From Aquanectria penicillioides (taxonomy: Eukaryota > Ascomycota > Sordariomycetes > Hypocreales > Nectriaceae), in NCBI GenBank assembly GCA_003415625.1, contig PYIU01000002.1, positions 7,440,001-7,504,000 on the forward strand: 64,000 nt of DNA, read 5' to 3'. The position numbers were made by a program, and so were the translations under genes. Positions 26,400 through 38,669 of this stretch are shown in pieces. Below the pieces are notes generated by a model that saw only the letters and a program-made list of their open reading frames with translations, searched no databases and was not told the origin of the DNA. Each line of letters opens with the position of its first letter. Position 1 is the first letter of the stretch.

Positions 26400-29300
26400 A
26401 TTATTATTATTAATTAAAAACAATCTTAATTAAATAGAAGAATCTAATTATATATATCTCTATTATAACTTTTATATTAATATAAGTTATAATAAGAATC
26501 TAAAGTGCTTTTATTATATAAAAGTAAGGCATTTTTTAAACTATTGCCTACTTTTTATAGAAAATAAAAGGAGGGGGTTTGCAGACTATAATAGCAATAC
26601 TAGCTTTATTTAAATAGGGCAATAGGAACTCTTACTACCCTTAAAACTAGTATATAAACTTACTATTAAAAAAGGAGTAAGAAAAATAGTTATTTTATAG
26701 ATTTTAAAATTCCCTACCTTTAAGATTTATAGCTAAGTTAAGGTTATAATAATAAATAAGCTAAATGCATAGAAATAGTAAATTGCTAAAAAAGAAAAGC
26801 ATTTAATTAAAGACTTCCTTAAGTATATTAATTAACTAAAGTATAGCTCCTTAATACTTAATAGAAATTCCCTTAAGGAGACCTAAAAACCTAAAGTTAA
26901 TTGCATTCTTATTAATAATTAAGCTATAGAATTAATTAATAATCCTTTTATTGCTAATATTATATTAAAAACTAATATTGCAAAATATATAAAAGTAAAA
27001 TTAAAAAAGGAATTAATTAATTAAAAAAAGAAAAAGAAAACTTAATCTTCTATTTAAGTTATAAATAGAAAACTTATTAAAAATAAAGAGATTGCTAATA
27101 TTATCCTTAAAGAAAAGGATTAAAATGCTTTTAATTAAATGCTTAAAGTTATTTAAATAAAAAGATAAGTTTATAAAAAGGTAGTAGAATTAAAAGTCTA
27201 AATAACTATTAAGGATTTAATTACTTTTAACCCTCCTTTAGGTAATAATATCTTAAAGATAATTTTTAATTATATAAAAGGAATAAAAGAAGTTAAATAG
27301 GTAAAATCTAAACCTTTATTAAAAAAGAAATAAATTTAATAAGCTATTAATTTAATTATAATTAATAATCTAAAAGCAATATTCTTAAAGGAGTACTTTA
27401 ACTATATTGCTAAATAGTATAGTATTAATAATATATTAATTAAGAAGGAATCTAAACCTTATTATATATTATTGCCTAAAGAATACCTTATTAAGGATTA
27501 AAGAAGTATTAATAAAGTTAATATTGGCTATATAATAACTAAAGGGGGAAAAGTTATATTTAATTAAATGCATTTAATAGTCTATATAAATATTTTAAAC
27601 TAATAGTATTAAAGAACTTTAGCTTAATGCTAAAAACTATTAAAAATTTAAGTAAAGTTAAATAACCTTAATAAAATAACTTAAGAAGCTTTAATAGATT
27701 TTAGGTTAAAAGGAAATATTATTTTTAATAAAATAGCATAAAAATATAAGCTAAAAGTAAAGCCTATAAAAGCTTTTACTATATTTTACTTTAATAATTA
27801 AATTTAAATGCATAAAGAAGTAAATATTAAGCTATTTCTTAGAAATATTTAAATAGCATAAAGATTTTATATTGCTCTAAAAGAATATATTTCTATTTCT
27901 TTTATTTTAAGAATGCCCTTTATTAAGGCTACTAAAGTTATATTTAATTATATATCTTTAAAAAGAGAAATGCTTTTATAATATTAATTTAGCTTAATTA
28001 AGATTATTATACCTACTACTAGAAATATTAAATAAAATGCCTTAAGAAATATAGAGACTACTTAAGGCAATTAAAAATAAATTCCTAAAGTTCTTTTAGA
28101 CTAATAAAATTATAGGGTCTAAAAGAAAATAATAATAAGCAATTAATTAAATAATTAAATAAAGCATTAGTAGAAATAGTAATTTAATTAATAATTAAAA
28201 ATTAATTAAAGGTTAACTATATAAAAGTAATAAAGGCAAAAAAGAAGCTATAATTAGCTATATATTAAAAAGGAAAGATAGCATTTATTAATATAATATA
28301 TAAATAAAAAGCCAATAAAATATATCTTAAAGATAATATTCTATTAAATAGATCTATCCCTAAAGGGGATTTATATTAAAAGGAGAAAAGATAAGAGAAA
28401 GTAAAGAAAGACCTTAAAGAGAAGTTTAAAAACTTAAAGCTCTTAATACTTAAGTTCTTTAAAATAGCTAAAGGATTAAGGCTATATAAAGAAAGACTTT
28501 AAAAAGTAATTAATTAAATAAAAGAGATCTTTACTAATAAAAAAAGAAATATTCTTTTAGAAATTCTTTATAATAAAGAAGTAGTATTTATTTAGGATTT
28601 TAAGGAGTATAGAAGACTAGACCCTAAAGTAGCCTTTCTATAAATTATTAAGATAATTAAATATAAAGCCTAATAAATAGAAAATATTTTAATCTCTAAA
28701 GGATTAAAAAAGAAGATTATTAAGTTATTAAAAACTTAAATAAAGAGAAAAATCCTTTAAGAGTTTTATACTGCCTATTAAAACCTATATATACTAATAG
28801 CAAAAAAGAATAATAGACTTTACTTAATTAATTTAGCTAAAAGATATAATATATATATAATATAAAATAGATTAATTCCTTTAGAAGCTAATAAATTCTT
28901 AGCTAAATTTAAAATATATAAAATCCTAACTCTTTTAAACTTCTTTTTAGGATATAATTAGATTTTCTTAATAGAGAAAAGTTAGAATTTAATAACTTTT
29001 AATATACCGCTAGAGCTTCTTAAGATATATACCTTACTGTAAGAAGGAACTAATTTAATAGTACAGTTCTTAAGGATTATAATTAAAATCCTCTTTAATC
29101 TATTACTAAAAGTTTATTAAGCCTTTTTAAATAATATTGCTATTAAAGGACTAAAGATTAAGTATAATAGAAAGGAAGTGCTCTTTAGTATATAAAGGTT
29201 TATTTTAAAGCATTTAATTAATTTAAATAAAACTTTTTTAAATATTAAGCTATTTAGGTATATAATTTCTATAAAGAAGTTAAAGTTCTATTAATATATT

Positions 29301-31360
29301 GCAATTATTATTAAATATTTATATAGTATAGCTAAAAGGCAGCTAATAGAGAAAAAAGTAATTAAAATTAATAAATAGAAAAGATACTATAACTTAAAGT
29401 AGGTTAAAGCATTTTTAGGAATTATAGGCTATTATTAAATTTAAATTAAAAGATATATTTAAATTGCTAGACCTTTTACTTAATTATTAAGGAAGGATAC
29501 TATATAGATATAAAGTAAGAAATAAGCCAATACTATAGTAGTTCTTAAAGAAAAGATAACCTTTACTTCTATTCTAGCAATATTAGACCTTTTTAAAGGA
29601 TTTAAGGAGGTTATCCTTATAATTAATGCTAGTAAAAAAGGCTAAAATATAGTATTAATGCAAATAATAAAGAGAAAGAGGCATTCAATAAAGTATAAAT
29701 TTAATCTTTAGACTTCTATAGAATAAAGGTATAATACTATTAAACTTAAATGCAAAAGTATATTATATAGAATTAAATGCCTTTATAGCTATATATATAG
29801 ATTGCCCTTTATCTTAAAGATAGATTCTTAAATTTTAGTCTATTAGCTTAATAATAGGGCTAGTAATATCCTTAATGCAATAGTTATTTAATAAATTAAT
29901 TACATTCTATTATTTAACTTTACTATTTAATACATTTCTAAAAATAAGAACAATATAGCTAATAGGCTATTTAAAAAAGGTCTAAAAGCATTTAATTAAA
30001 TAGACTAAAAGGCTAAAGGTAATATTAAAGAGTTTATTAATACTTATCTTAATATTATTAAGATTAAGGATAAATTAGTAAAATTAAGAAAGAATTATAA
30101 TAGACCTTTATTACAATTAAAAAAATACTTACTTTTATTAAAAAGGCTAATAGGTATTACCCTATAGAATTACTAATGCTTATAGCTAAAGGCTAAAAAA
30201 TACTTTATAAAAAGTGGCTGCTTATAGATTAAGGCTAAAGAATAAAAAGGTAATTTAAGATTAATTATAAAAAAGGAAGATATTTAAAAGGATTTAATTA
30301 AATTATACTATATTAATAGAGGGCATTATAGTTATAATGCTATTTATGCATTTCTCTTTAAAAGGTACTATTAATAAGGTATAAAAAGGAGCATTATAGA
30401 AGCTATTAGGCAGTGCTTAATATATTAAATATATATTCCCTAAAGACTAATAGAAGCCTTTATACCTATTAAGCTTATTTATTTAATAATAAAGATTTAT
30501 CTTAATAAATAGTATATACCTTTTAATAAAGGATTTAAATTTATACTAAAAGCTAAATATAACCTTTATAGATAGATAAAGGCTAAGCTAATCCTAAAAT
30601 TAAATAATTATTATATTATAAAATTCCTTAAAAAACTATACTATTAGTATAGAATACTAAAAAGAGTAATTACTAATAATAGAAAAGAGATTATAAAAGG
30701 GATTCCTAAAGATCTTAATAGCCTTAATATAAAAGTTATTAATACTTCTATTTATAACCCTAAAGCAAATAGACTTATTAAAGGTAGTTATGCTACTATA
30801 ATAAGTTTCCTAAAGAAAAAGGGTAAAAAAAAAGGAAAATAGATAAATATTTTATTAATAGCTTTACTAGCTAAAAGAGTAATTATTTATACTTTATATA
30901 AAAGATTACCTTTTTATTTACTTTATAGATAGAAGCCAATCCTTCCTTTAAAAGTAAAAGTGCTTATATAGTATTTAATTAAATAAAATAATATAACCTT
31001 TATTAAAAATTTATTTAAGTAAAGAATTAAAATCCTAAAGTAAAAGCAAAAAGATATAAAAGAAACTAAGCAATAAATAACTGCATTCTAAAGGTTAATT
31101 ACTAATAGAAAGACCAAAAAGAATTAATATAAGCTATATAAAGAGCCTTTTGCTATTAAAGATCTAGTTCTTTAATACAATATATAAAATTAAAAGAATA
31201 TATTTTGCATTATAAAAATAAAGCTGCATTAATTAAGCTCTTATAGAATTGCTAATATATCTAATAAAATAAAGAGTTATATCCTTAATATTATAGATAG
31301 AGTTAAGCTTTTTAATACAATCTATAGTAATTAATTAAAGAAGTTTATAGAGGATAAAAA
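26400..31360 (+). pseudogene. gag-pol of gypsy-2 copy 2, RIP-degraded
   Basis: Recognisable plus-strand blocks, all broken by TAA/TAG at former CAA/CAG/TGG codons, are as follows. A knuckle-like CFYYIKVRHFLNYC occurs at about 26495. RT has an F-stop-GYNQIFL-like block, then AFLNNIAIKG with the catalytic DD changed to NN (29130-29135). The connection block is KAFLGIIGYY (about 29408). RNase H has DAS turned into NAS (about 29627), KCKSILYRIKCLYSYIY and the ISKNKNNIANRL block. The integrase zinc-binding region has RGHYSYNAIYAFLFKRYY (about 30320). The integrase core has YNPKANRLIKGSY (about 30757). The C-terminal GPYRI-like and DGxxL blocks end near 31350. Domain order is that of Ty3/gypsy. Boundaries are approximate. 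Confidence 0.8.
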
Positions 31361-34300
31361 TAAATAGTAAGTAAGTAAAAATAATAAAGAGACTTTTAGT
31401 ATAAATTAAAAAGTACTATTAAAAGTAAGGAAAGAAGGGAAAGCATTTAATTAAATATAAACTAAATCTATAGAATAGCAAAAATAGAATAAACTTAATT
31501 TAAATACTATAAAAAGCTTAAATAATAACACTATAATATATATTTATATTAGGCCTAAAGAGATTATTAAAGTTTAAATTCTAAAAATAAATAGCAATTA
31601 GTAAATATAATACTAAAATATAATAAGCAATTAATTAAATAGTTAGTAATAGCATTAAGCTAAAGATAGCTAGATTGCTATTAAAGAAAGTGTACTAAAA
31701 GTTAAAAAGAGGGAAATAAAGATATTAAAACTAATATTATATTAAAAAAAGATAAGCTGCCTAAAATAAAGTAAAAAAGCAAAATAAAAAGCAATTAAAG
31801 GTAAGTAAAAAAATAGTAAAATTAAATAAAACTAAATAAAAATAATTAAAAATTAGCTAAAAACCCTAAAAAAATATTAAAAATCCTTAAAAATCCCCTA
31901 AAAATCTATTTAAAAACTTTAAAAATTACACTAAAAATTAATAAAAATAAAATAAAAATGCCTAAAAACTATAGCAAAAAAGTTAAAATTATTTAAAAAT
32001 AAATAAAAATATATAAAAAATAATAAAAAATAAAGTATTAATATTTATAAAAAATTTAAAAATTTAAATATATTTAATAGAAATTAAGTTTTAAGGTTAT
32101 TAAAATAATATAATAATAGCAATAGCCTTAAAAGGTATAGAAATATTTAATTAATTGCTTTATAGTATTATTTTCTATTTATTAAACTATTATTAATAAA
32201 TTAAAAACTATATTTAATTAATTTATATTAAAAAATAAGCTAAAAACTATTATTTTTATTAATTAAAACTTACTTTATGCTTTTAATTAAATACTTTTTA
32301 TATCTATTTAATTAATTAGTAATTACTAGCTATATTGCTAATAGAAAAACTATATATAATTTATAGGCAAGTAATTAGCCTAAGAAAATCTACTGTAAAA
32401 GTTAATAGTTAAGTAAACTTATTAATAATATTTATACTACCTAAAGGAAAGTTATAAGGGCCTTTATAAAGACCTTTTAGTTAATATTTATAAAAAAAGC
32501 TCTATTTATATTTAGATTAACTATTTTAAATATAATTAATATAGTAGCTATTTATATAACTTAATGCTAAAATATATATATAAAAGAAAGTAAAAATATA
32601 TTTATTATAGGCAGAAACTATAAAAATATATAATTAAATATATCTATAATATATAAAGGGGTTAATATATTTAATAAAGGCAATAATAAATGCCTTAATA
32701 TACTTAAGGCAAATTGGCAGCTAAATTAAAAAGTATTTTATTAAATAAGCCTATTTTATAGAGATATATATAGACTAAAGTTAGCACTAAAAGAAAAGAT
32801 TTACTTTAGAATAAAGTATTAAATTGTAAAATAGTAACTGCAAAATAAACTATTAAGTAAATTTGCAATTAGTTTACTTACTATCTTTCTTAAAGGCAAT
32901 TTCAATATATAAAAGCTAGCTAAATTAATTAAGAGCTTAAAAGCTATAAATCTAAATATTAAAGCATTATTAAATCTAAAAGTATTTAATTAATTATTAA
33001 ATAAAAATAATAGTTAAAAAGCAATATAAAAAGGGATATTTATTAATTATTTAATAGCAATATTAATAGCATTAATTAAAGCTTTATAAAAGAAACTATT
33101 ATAAGTATACTAATAAATAAAGCATTAATAAAAGAATTTAAAAGCCTAAATATAGCTAATAGTAAGATTATATATATTAAGGAGATAATTATAAAATATA
33201 AAGGCAAAAGACTTAAGCTTATTGCAATATAAAGCTATTATAAGATAAAGAATAAAAATTATAGTAATAGCTAAAGGTATAAGAGAATTAAAGAGATAAA
33301 GAATAATAAGCAAAAAAGAAAAAAATAAAAGGAAGGGCCAATATAGTACTTTTATAATAAATAGAAAATTAACCCCTAAAATTTAAAGTAAAAACTAAAT
33401 ATCAATAAAATTCTTATTAAATACTAAAAAGTATACTATTTTAAGAAACTTATTAGTATTTGCATATATATAAACATTAAAATAGTAATTTATTTAAATA
33501 ATACTAAACTAAAAATAAAGGCACTTAAGTTATATTAATTTACTTTATGCCTATAACTCTTTCCTTTCTTTTAATAATTTTATAGTAAGTTATATTATTT
33601 TAACTTTATTTATAATACCTATAAAATACTAATAATTTTTATCTCTTAAATTATAAGCATTTAATTATAAGCTTTTAAACCCTTTATTAATCTTTACTTT
33701 ATTTTATAATAAAGCTAAAGAAAGTAACCTTAAGTGCAATTACTTTAAAGGTATAATTTTTAATGCTAAATAAAGACCTCTATATAGCTAAAGGAGTTAT
33801 TTAAAATAAAGGTAGAATTGGAGATTTCTTTTCTTTTAATAAAGAAAATACTATTAAAATATTTAATTAATTGCTTAATAGTTAATCTATACTATTCTAC
33901 CCTTAAATAAATTAGGATTATTAGTTTAATAAATTAGAAACTTAGCCTATTTTAGGTAATAAAAGCAATTTAAATTCTTAGCTTATTAATATTAATTGCT
34001 TTAAAGACTTTTTTTTTAACTTTTATTAAGCCTAAATATTCTATTATTAAGATCTATAGGACTTATTTAAAAATCTATAGAAAAAGGAAATAGCCTTAAA
34101 CTTTAGTATTTAAGCTCTTCTTACTACCCTTACCTATAGACTTACTAATATCCTTATAATTTATTAAATTAATCTTTTAATTGTAAGTACTAAAGTTAAG
34201 AAAAATAAGTAAAAGTAAAAGAGTTTTTTTTATAAGCTTTTACTAAAAGAAATAAATATTAAAAAGACTAAATATTTAATTAGTTTTATATCTATTAAGT

Positions 34301-36222
34301 TCTAATAAGCAATATATAATAAAAGGCTATTAGTTAGCTTTACTTACTTTATTAATGCTATTTATTAAAGCTTTTTTATTTAAAATAAATAGTTAAGGCA
34401 TTTAATTATTTATAATACTACTAATATCCTTTAAAATAAGCAAGCTATTATACTTACTATAGCATAAAGGGAGATTATAACTAAAATAGAGTTGCCCTAT
34501 AATTTCTTTATTTTTATTATACCTATTATTAAGCAAGCTAAAAATTAAAAATATAGTTTTTTAAGCACTTTCCTTCTCTTTTTTAATATTTAAGGAATAG
34601 TTAAACTTACTAAAACTTCAATTATTAAATACCTTATAACCTAGCCCTTAATCTTTAATAGCAATTATAATACTATTAATAATCCCCTTTAGCATTAATG
34701 CACTACAATTAAGTTTTTATTAAGTGCAAATAAAGAAAAAGTACTTAATTAATTGCTTTAAATATTAATTAAATATAAGACTTTATTAATATTATTATCC
34801 TTAATAAACTTAATATTGCTAATAAAAAGTTCTTTAATTAATATAAACTTATAAAACTTATTAAAACCTAAAAATCTATTTATATCCTAAGATTTTAAAA
34901 TAGTTCCCTTAATACTTAATGGCTTTATATTAATTTAAAAGGTTATTATATAATAAGCTAAAAAGGAATTAATTATTAAACTTTTAAAAATAAATATTAA
35001 ATTATCCTAAAGCTACTTAATCCTTAAGGCAATAGCTATTAAATAAGTCTACCTTTACTATTAGGCCCTTAATTACCTTACTATCTTTTAGCTAATAATT
35101 TAATTAAATGCTATTAAACTTATAGGTATTAAATAATAAATAGATTTCCTATTAAAATTAATAAATCTACTAAAGTTATTATTACCTTAAGTAATAATAA
35201 AGGAAAAGGTTTTAAATAAACCTTAAATTACTAAAGTTAAAGCATTAAAGCAATTTGCCTTTATAGTTTATACCTTAAGTTTAAGACTTTTGCCCTTAAA
35301 TTTATTATTAAGCCTAAACTAATAATTAAATCTATTTAACCTTTATATAAATTGCCTATTAGCTTATTAATTTATATAAGCATTACTTAATTAAGTGCAC
35401 TTAAAAAAGAAATCTAAATTAACTAAAATATATTTATTTATTTTAATGCATTTAATTAAATATTTATTAACTCTTTAGGCAAAAGGCAAATAATTAAATT
35501 AATTTAATTAATTTAATAAATACTTTTATTTAAATTAGCTATTTTATAGCAATTTAATTAAATAGACTTAAATTTACTTACTGCTAAAAGTAATAAATAG
35601 AGTTTTTATAAGCGCTTTATACTGCCTTTATTAATTCTTTAATTAGCTAAATATATAGCAAGAGAAAAAAATTATATTATAATTACTAATACTATAGTTA
35701 GAAATATTACTAATACTGCTATTTAAACCCAATAAAGTAATTATAACTTAAACTATATTATCCTTACTAAAAGAAAGATAACTGCTAAAACTAAATAAAT
35801 AAATTTACTTTAAATTAATTAATAGGCTATTTTTAAACTCCCTTAAATAAAGAGCTAAATCTTTTATATACTAAAAGGGTTAATTTTAATAAATTAATAG
35901 AATAAGATTATAATTGCTACTTATAAGCTATTTAAACCTTTAATTTTTATTTATTAATTTTATACTAATTAATATTACAATTAAGAACTGCATTATAAAG
36001 GAAGGTAATAGTAAAGTTAAAATAAAGAGATTAAATATTAAAAGTAAAATAAATTATAAAGAGAAATAATAGTAAATTAAATAATGAATTATAGATATAA
36101 AGCATTTAATTAAATGCTTCCTTTAAGATTTTCTTTACATTTAAATAGATTAAGCTTAAAGTTTTCCTTTTATATTATGCCTTTAGTTTACTTAAGGGTA
36201 AGTATTAAGGCATTAAAAAGGA
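31361..36222 (+). other. Long 3' region of gypsy-2 copy 2 without identified function
   Basis: It corresponds to the same 4.9 kb in the other two copies. On the plus strand around 34100-35400 there are runs of sense codons interrupted mainly by TAA/TAG, which could be a third frame downstream of pol. I find no recognisable motif, so no function is assigned. Confidence 0.5.
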
Positions 36223-36605
36223 TAAATTAAGGTCTAAGGTAATATAGATTAATCTATTATTAAATTGATTAAAAAGATAAAAAGGACCTTAAAGATATAG
36301 GAAATAAATAAGCAGTTTTTTCTAATTAATTTTTATTTTTAAAATTTTAAATTCCTTGCATTTAGACCCTATTAAAGTCCTAATGCAGCCCCTTATAATA
36401 TTACTTTATTTATAACTTTCTACCCTATTTTCTTTCTTTCTTTTCTTTAAAGGATACTTTAAAGCATTTAATTAAATGCTTTAATACTCTTTTAAGTTAT
36501 TTGCAGCTACTTAAGAAGGCTATTCGATCTTTAATTGAACTTGCTTACTCTATACCCTTTTGGGTAGGGTGTGTATTTTGGCTAATATCTCTATCTATTA
36601 ATATA
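36223..36605 (+). repeat. 3' LTR of gypsy-2 copy 2
   Basis: 383 bp, starting with the reverse complement of GACCTTAATTTA (unmutated form GACCCCAACTCA). A purine run (AAAAAGGA) lies directly before it. It is followed by CTAT and then the remaining leader of copy 1. Confidence 0.88.
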
Positions 36606-37376
36606 CTATTTAACTTCTAAAGTTATAAATTGCAATAAAATAATATATATATATAATAAAAAAATAAATAATAAAATAAATTAAAATATATATTAAGATA
36701 ATTAAAAAAAGTAAAGAAAAGAAATAGTAATATTATATTTAATAAGGCTTTATTTTAATAAATTTAAACTAGCTTTTTAAAGTTAGTAATAATAGATAAA
36801 ATAGCTAATTAAAATAATAGTAAGTATATATATATGCCCTTTAGCTAAAGTCTAAAGATTAATAAAAATAATAAAAATTTTCTATTCCCTATAATTAATT
36901 AAGGGTTAAGTAATCTTCTTTTTTCTTTTTTTTCTTCTTTTTTAGTCTATAAACTAAGCTTTTAGCAGTCTTAAGTATGCTTTAATATTTAAAAGTATTT
37001 AATTAAATGCTTATATATTATTTACATTATTATTTTGCCTTATATACCTTTATACTAATATATTAGGACTATATTAAGTTATTAAATTTTTCTATATATT
37101 TGCCTTAACTATAGTAATAGATTTTCTTTTTTTAAAATATAAACTTATATTAATATTTTTATTTACTTTTAGTATTATTTTTAATCCTAATACCCCCTAT
37201 TTTTATAAAAGTAATAGATTTTCTAATATTTAAGAATTCCTAGATCTTTATAATTAATTGTTTATTACTTTTTTAGGTTTTTAATAATAGCTTAAAAGTA
37301 TTATTAAAGAGTTTAATTAAACACTTTAGTATCTTTTTAAATAACTTAAAGGCTTCTCTCTATTATAACCTTTAAA

Positions 37377-37759
37377 TATATTAATAAATAGAAACACTAG
37401 CCAAAACACACACCTTACCTAAAAGAGTATAGGGTAAGTAGGTTTAATTAAAGACTAAATAGCCTTTTTAAATAGCTATAAATAACTTAAAAGAGTATTA
37501 AAGCATTTAATTAAATGCTTTAGAGTGTCCCTTAAAGAAAAGAAAGAAAGAAAATAGGGCAGAAAGTTATAAATAAAGTAATATTATAAGGGGCTGCATT
37601 AAGACTTTAATAAGGTCTAAATGCAAGGAATTTAGAATTTTAAAAATAAAAATTGATTAAAGAAAACTGCCTGTTTATTTCCTATATCTTTAAGGTCCCT
37701 TTTATCTTTCTAACTAACCTAATAATAGATTAATCCACATTACTTTAGACCCTAACTTA
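37377..37759 (-). repeat. 5' LTR of gypsy-2 copy 1
   Basis: It lies 768 bp right of copy 2. Its terminus (GACCCTAACTTA) is the least mutated among the LTRs buried in the block, with only the two CpA sites changed. Together with 12025-12407 it brackets copy 1. Confidence 0.86.
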
Positions 37760-38286
37760 ATAGGCACTACTATTACTGCTTAAATTAAGGATTAAAATAG
37801 TAGCTAAAATTATAGCTTAAGGGACTTTATATTAATAATATTATATTTATTAATTAGGCTGCCTTCTTTACCCTTAAATATAGGCTTTAATAATACTTTA
37901 ATTAAGATTATTTAAATTACTTAAATTAAGGCTTTATATTAATCTCTTTTATATATTTAAAATACTATAATAAATAAAGATATTAATAATTAAGCTTATA
38001 GTTAAATACCTAATATAAATTATAGTGGATTTAGCTTTAAATAAATGCTAAATTAGTATTTTAATAAAAAAGAACTTAATACTATTATTTCTATAGAAGG
38101 CATATAAATTACTATTCTAAAGTTATAGTAATATTAATAAGCTTAAGCTTTATATAGCTAAAATTTAATAACTATACTACTAAAATAACTTATATTAATA
38201 GAACTAATTATTTTAAAGTAAGTAATTTTAATAATATCTTTATTTTTATATTTAGACTTTATTTAATAAAGTTATAAATAAGCTAT
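37760..38286 (+). other. Residual segment of the pogo-like transposon between two gypsy-2 copies
   Basis: About 525 bp of RIP-mutated, AT-rich DNA outside any LTR. Its last 40 bases (about 38250-38286) are homologous in inverted orientation to the sequence just inside the left terminal repeat (about 2011-2050). That identifies it as the 3' portion of the outer DNA transposon. Any C-terminal transposase codons it holds are unreadable. Confidence 0.6.
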
Positions 38287-38669
38287 TATATTAGTAAATA
38301 AAGATATTAGCCAAAATATATACCCTACCTAAAAGAGTATAAAATAAGCAAGTTTAATTAAAGATTAAATAGCCTTCTTAAGTAGCTATAAATAACTTAA
38401 AAGAGTATTAAAGCATTTAATTAAATGCTTTAAAGTATCCCTTAAAGAAAAGAAAGAAAGAAAATAAAGTAGAAAATTATAAATAAAGTAATATTATAAG
38501 GGGCTACACTAAAACTTTAATAGAGTCTAAATGCAAGGAATTTAAAATTTTAAAAATAAAAATTAATTAAAGAAAACTACCTATTTATTTCCTATATCTT
38601 TAAGGTCCCTTTTATCTTTTTAACTAACTTAATAATAGATTAATCTATATTACCTTAAACCTTAATTTA
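38287..38669 (-). repeat. 3' LTR of gypsy-2 copy 3
   Basis: 383-bp LTR with terminus AACCTTAATTTA. The internal purine tract next to it reads AAAAAGAAA on the minus strand. Confidence 0.87.

Larger units (their letters stand above)
24194..36605 (+). mobile_element. Ty3/gypsy element gypsy-2, copy 2, nested in copy 1
   Basis: LTRs lie at 24194-24576 and 36223-36605, the reverse complement of the LTR orientation in copies 1 and 3, and total length is about 12.41 kb. CTAT precedes (24190-24193) and follows (36606-36609), an exact 4-bp duplication. The uninterrupted copy 3 carries a single such site at the equivalent place (about 49530). Plus-strand order: leader, gag with one knuckle-like block (about 26490), RT (active site 29130-29135), RNase H (about 29400-29980), integrase (about 30180-31360), an unexplained 4.9 kb, a purine tract and the 3' LTR. 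The FLDDxxIKG active-site context places it in a fungal gypsy lineage different from gypsy-1. Confidence 0.9.
12025..37759 (-). mobile_element. Ty3/gypsy element gypsy-2, copy 1, split by two later insertions
   Basis: Bounded by 383-bp LTRs at 12025-12407 and 37377-37759. Subtracting copy 2 (24194-36605 plus a 4-bp duplication) and the 909-bp insertion at 18644-19552 leaves about 12.41 kb, the same as the uninterrupted copy 3. That agreement is strong support for the reconstruction. Coding orientation is minus. The flanks are GTAA (12021-12024) and ATAG (37760-37763), explicable as an original GTAG duplication with one G-to-A change on each side. It lies within the pogo-like element. RIP is extreme throughout. 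Confidence 0.85.

Noticed and set aside
12400..36230. Large inverted repeat read as a single palindromic structure
   Set aside because: The inversion is explained by copy 2 having inserted in opposite orientation into copy 1, with CTAT duplicated on both sides.
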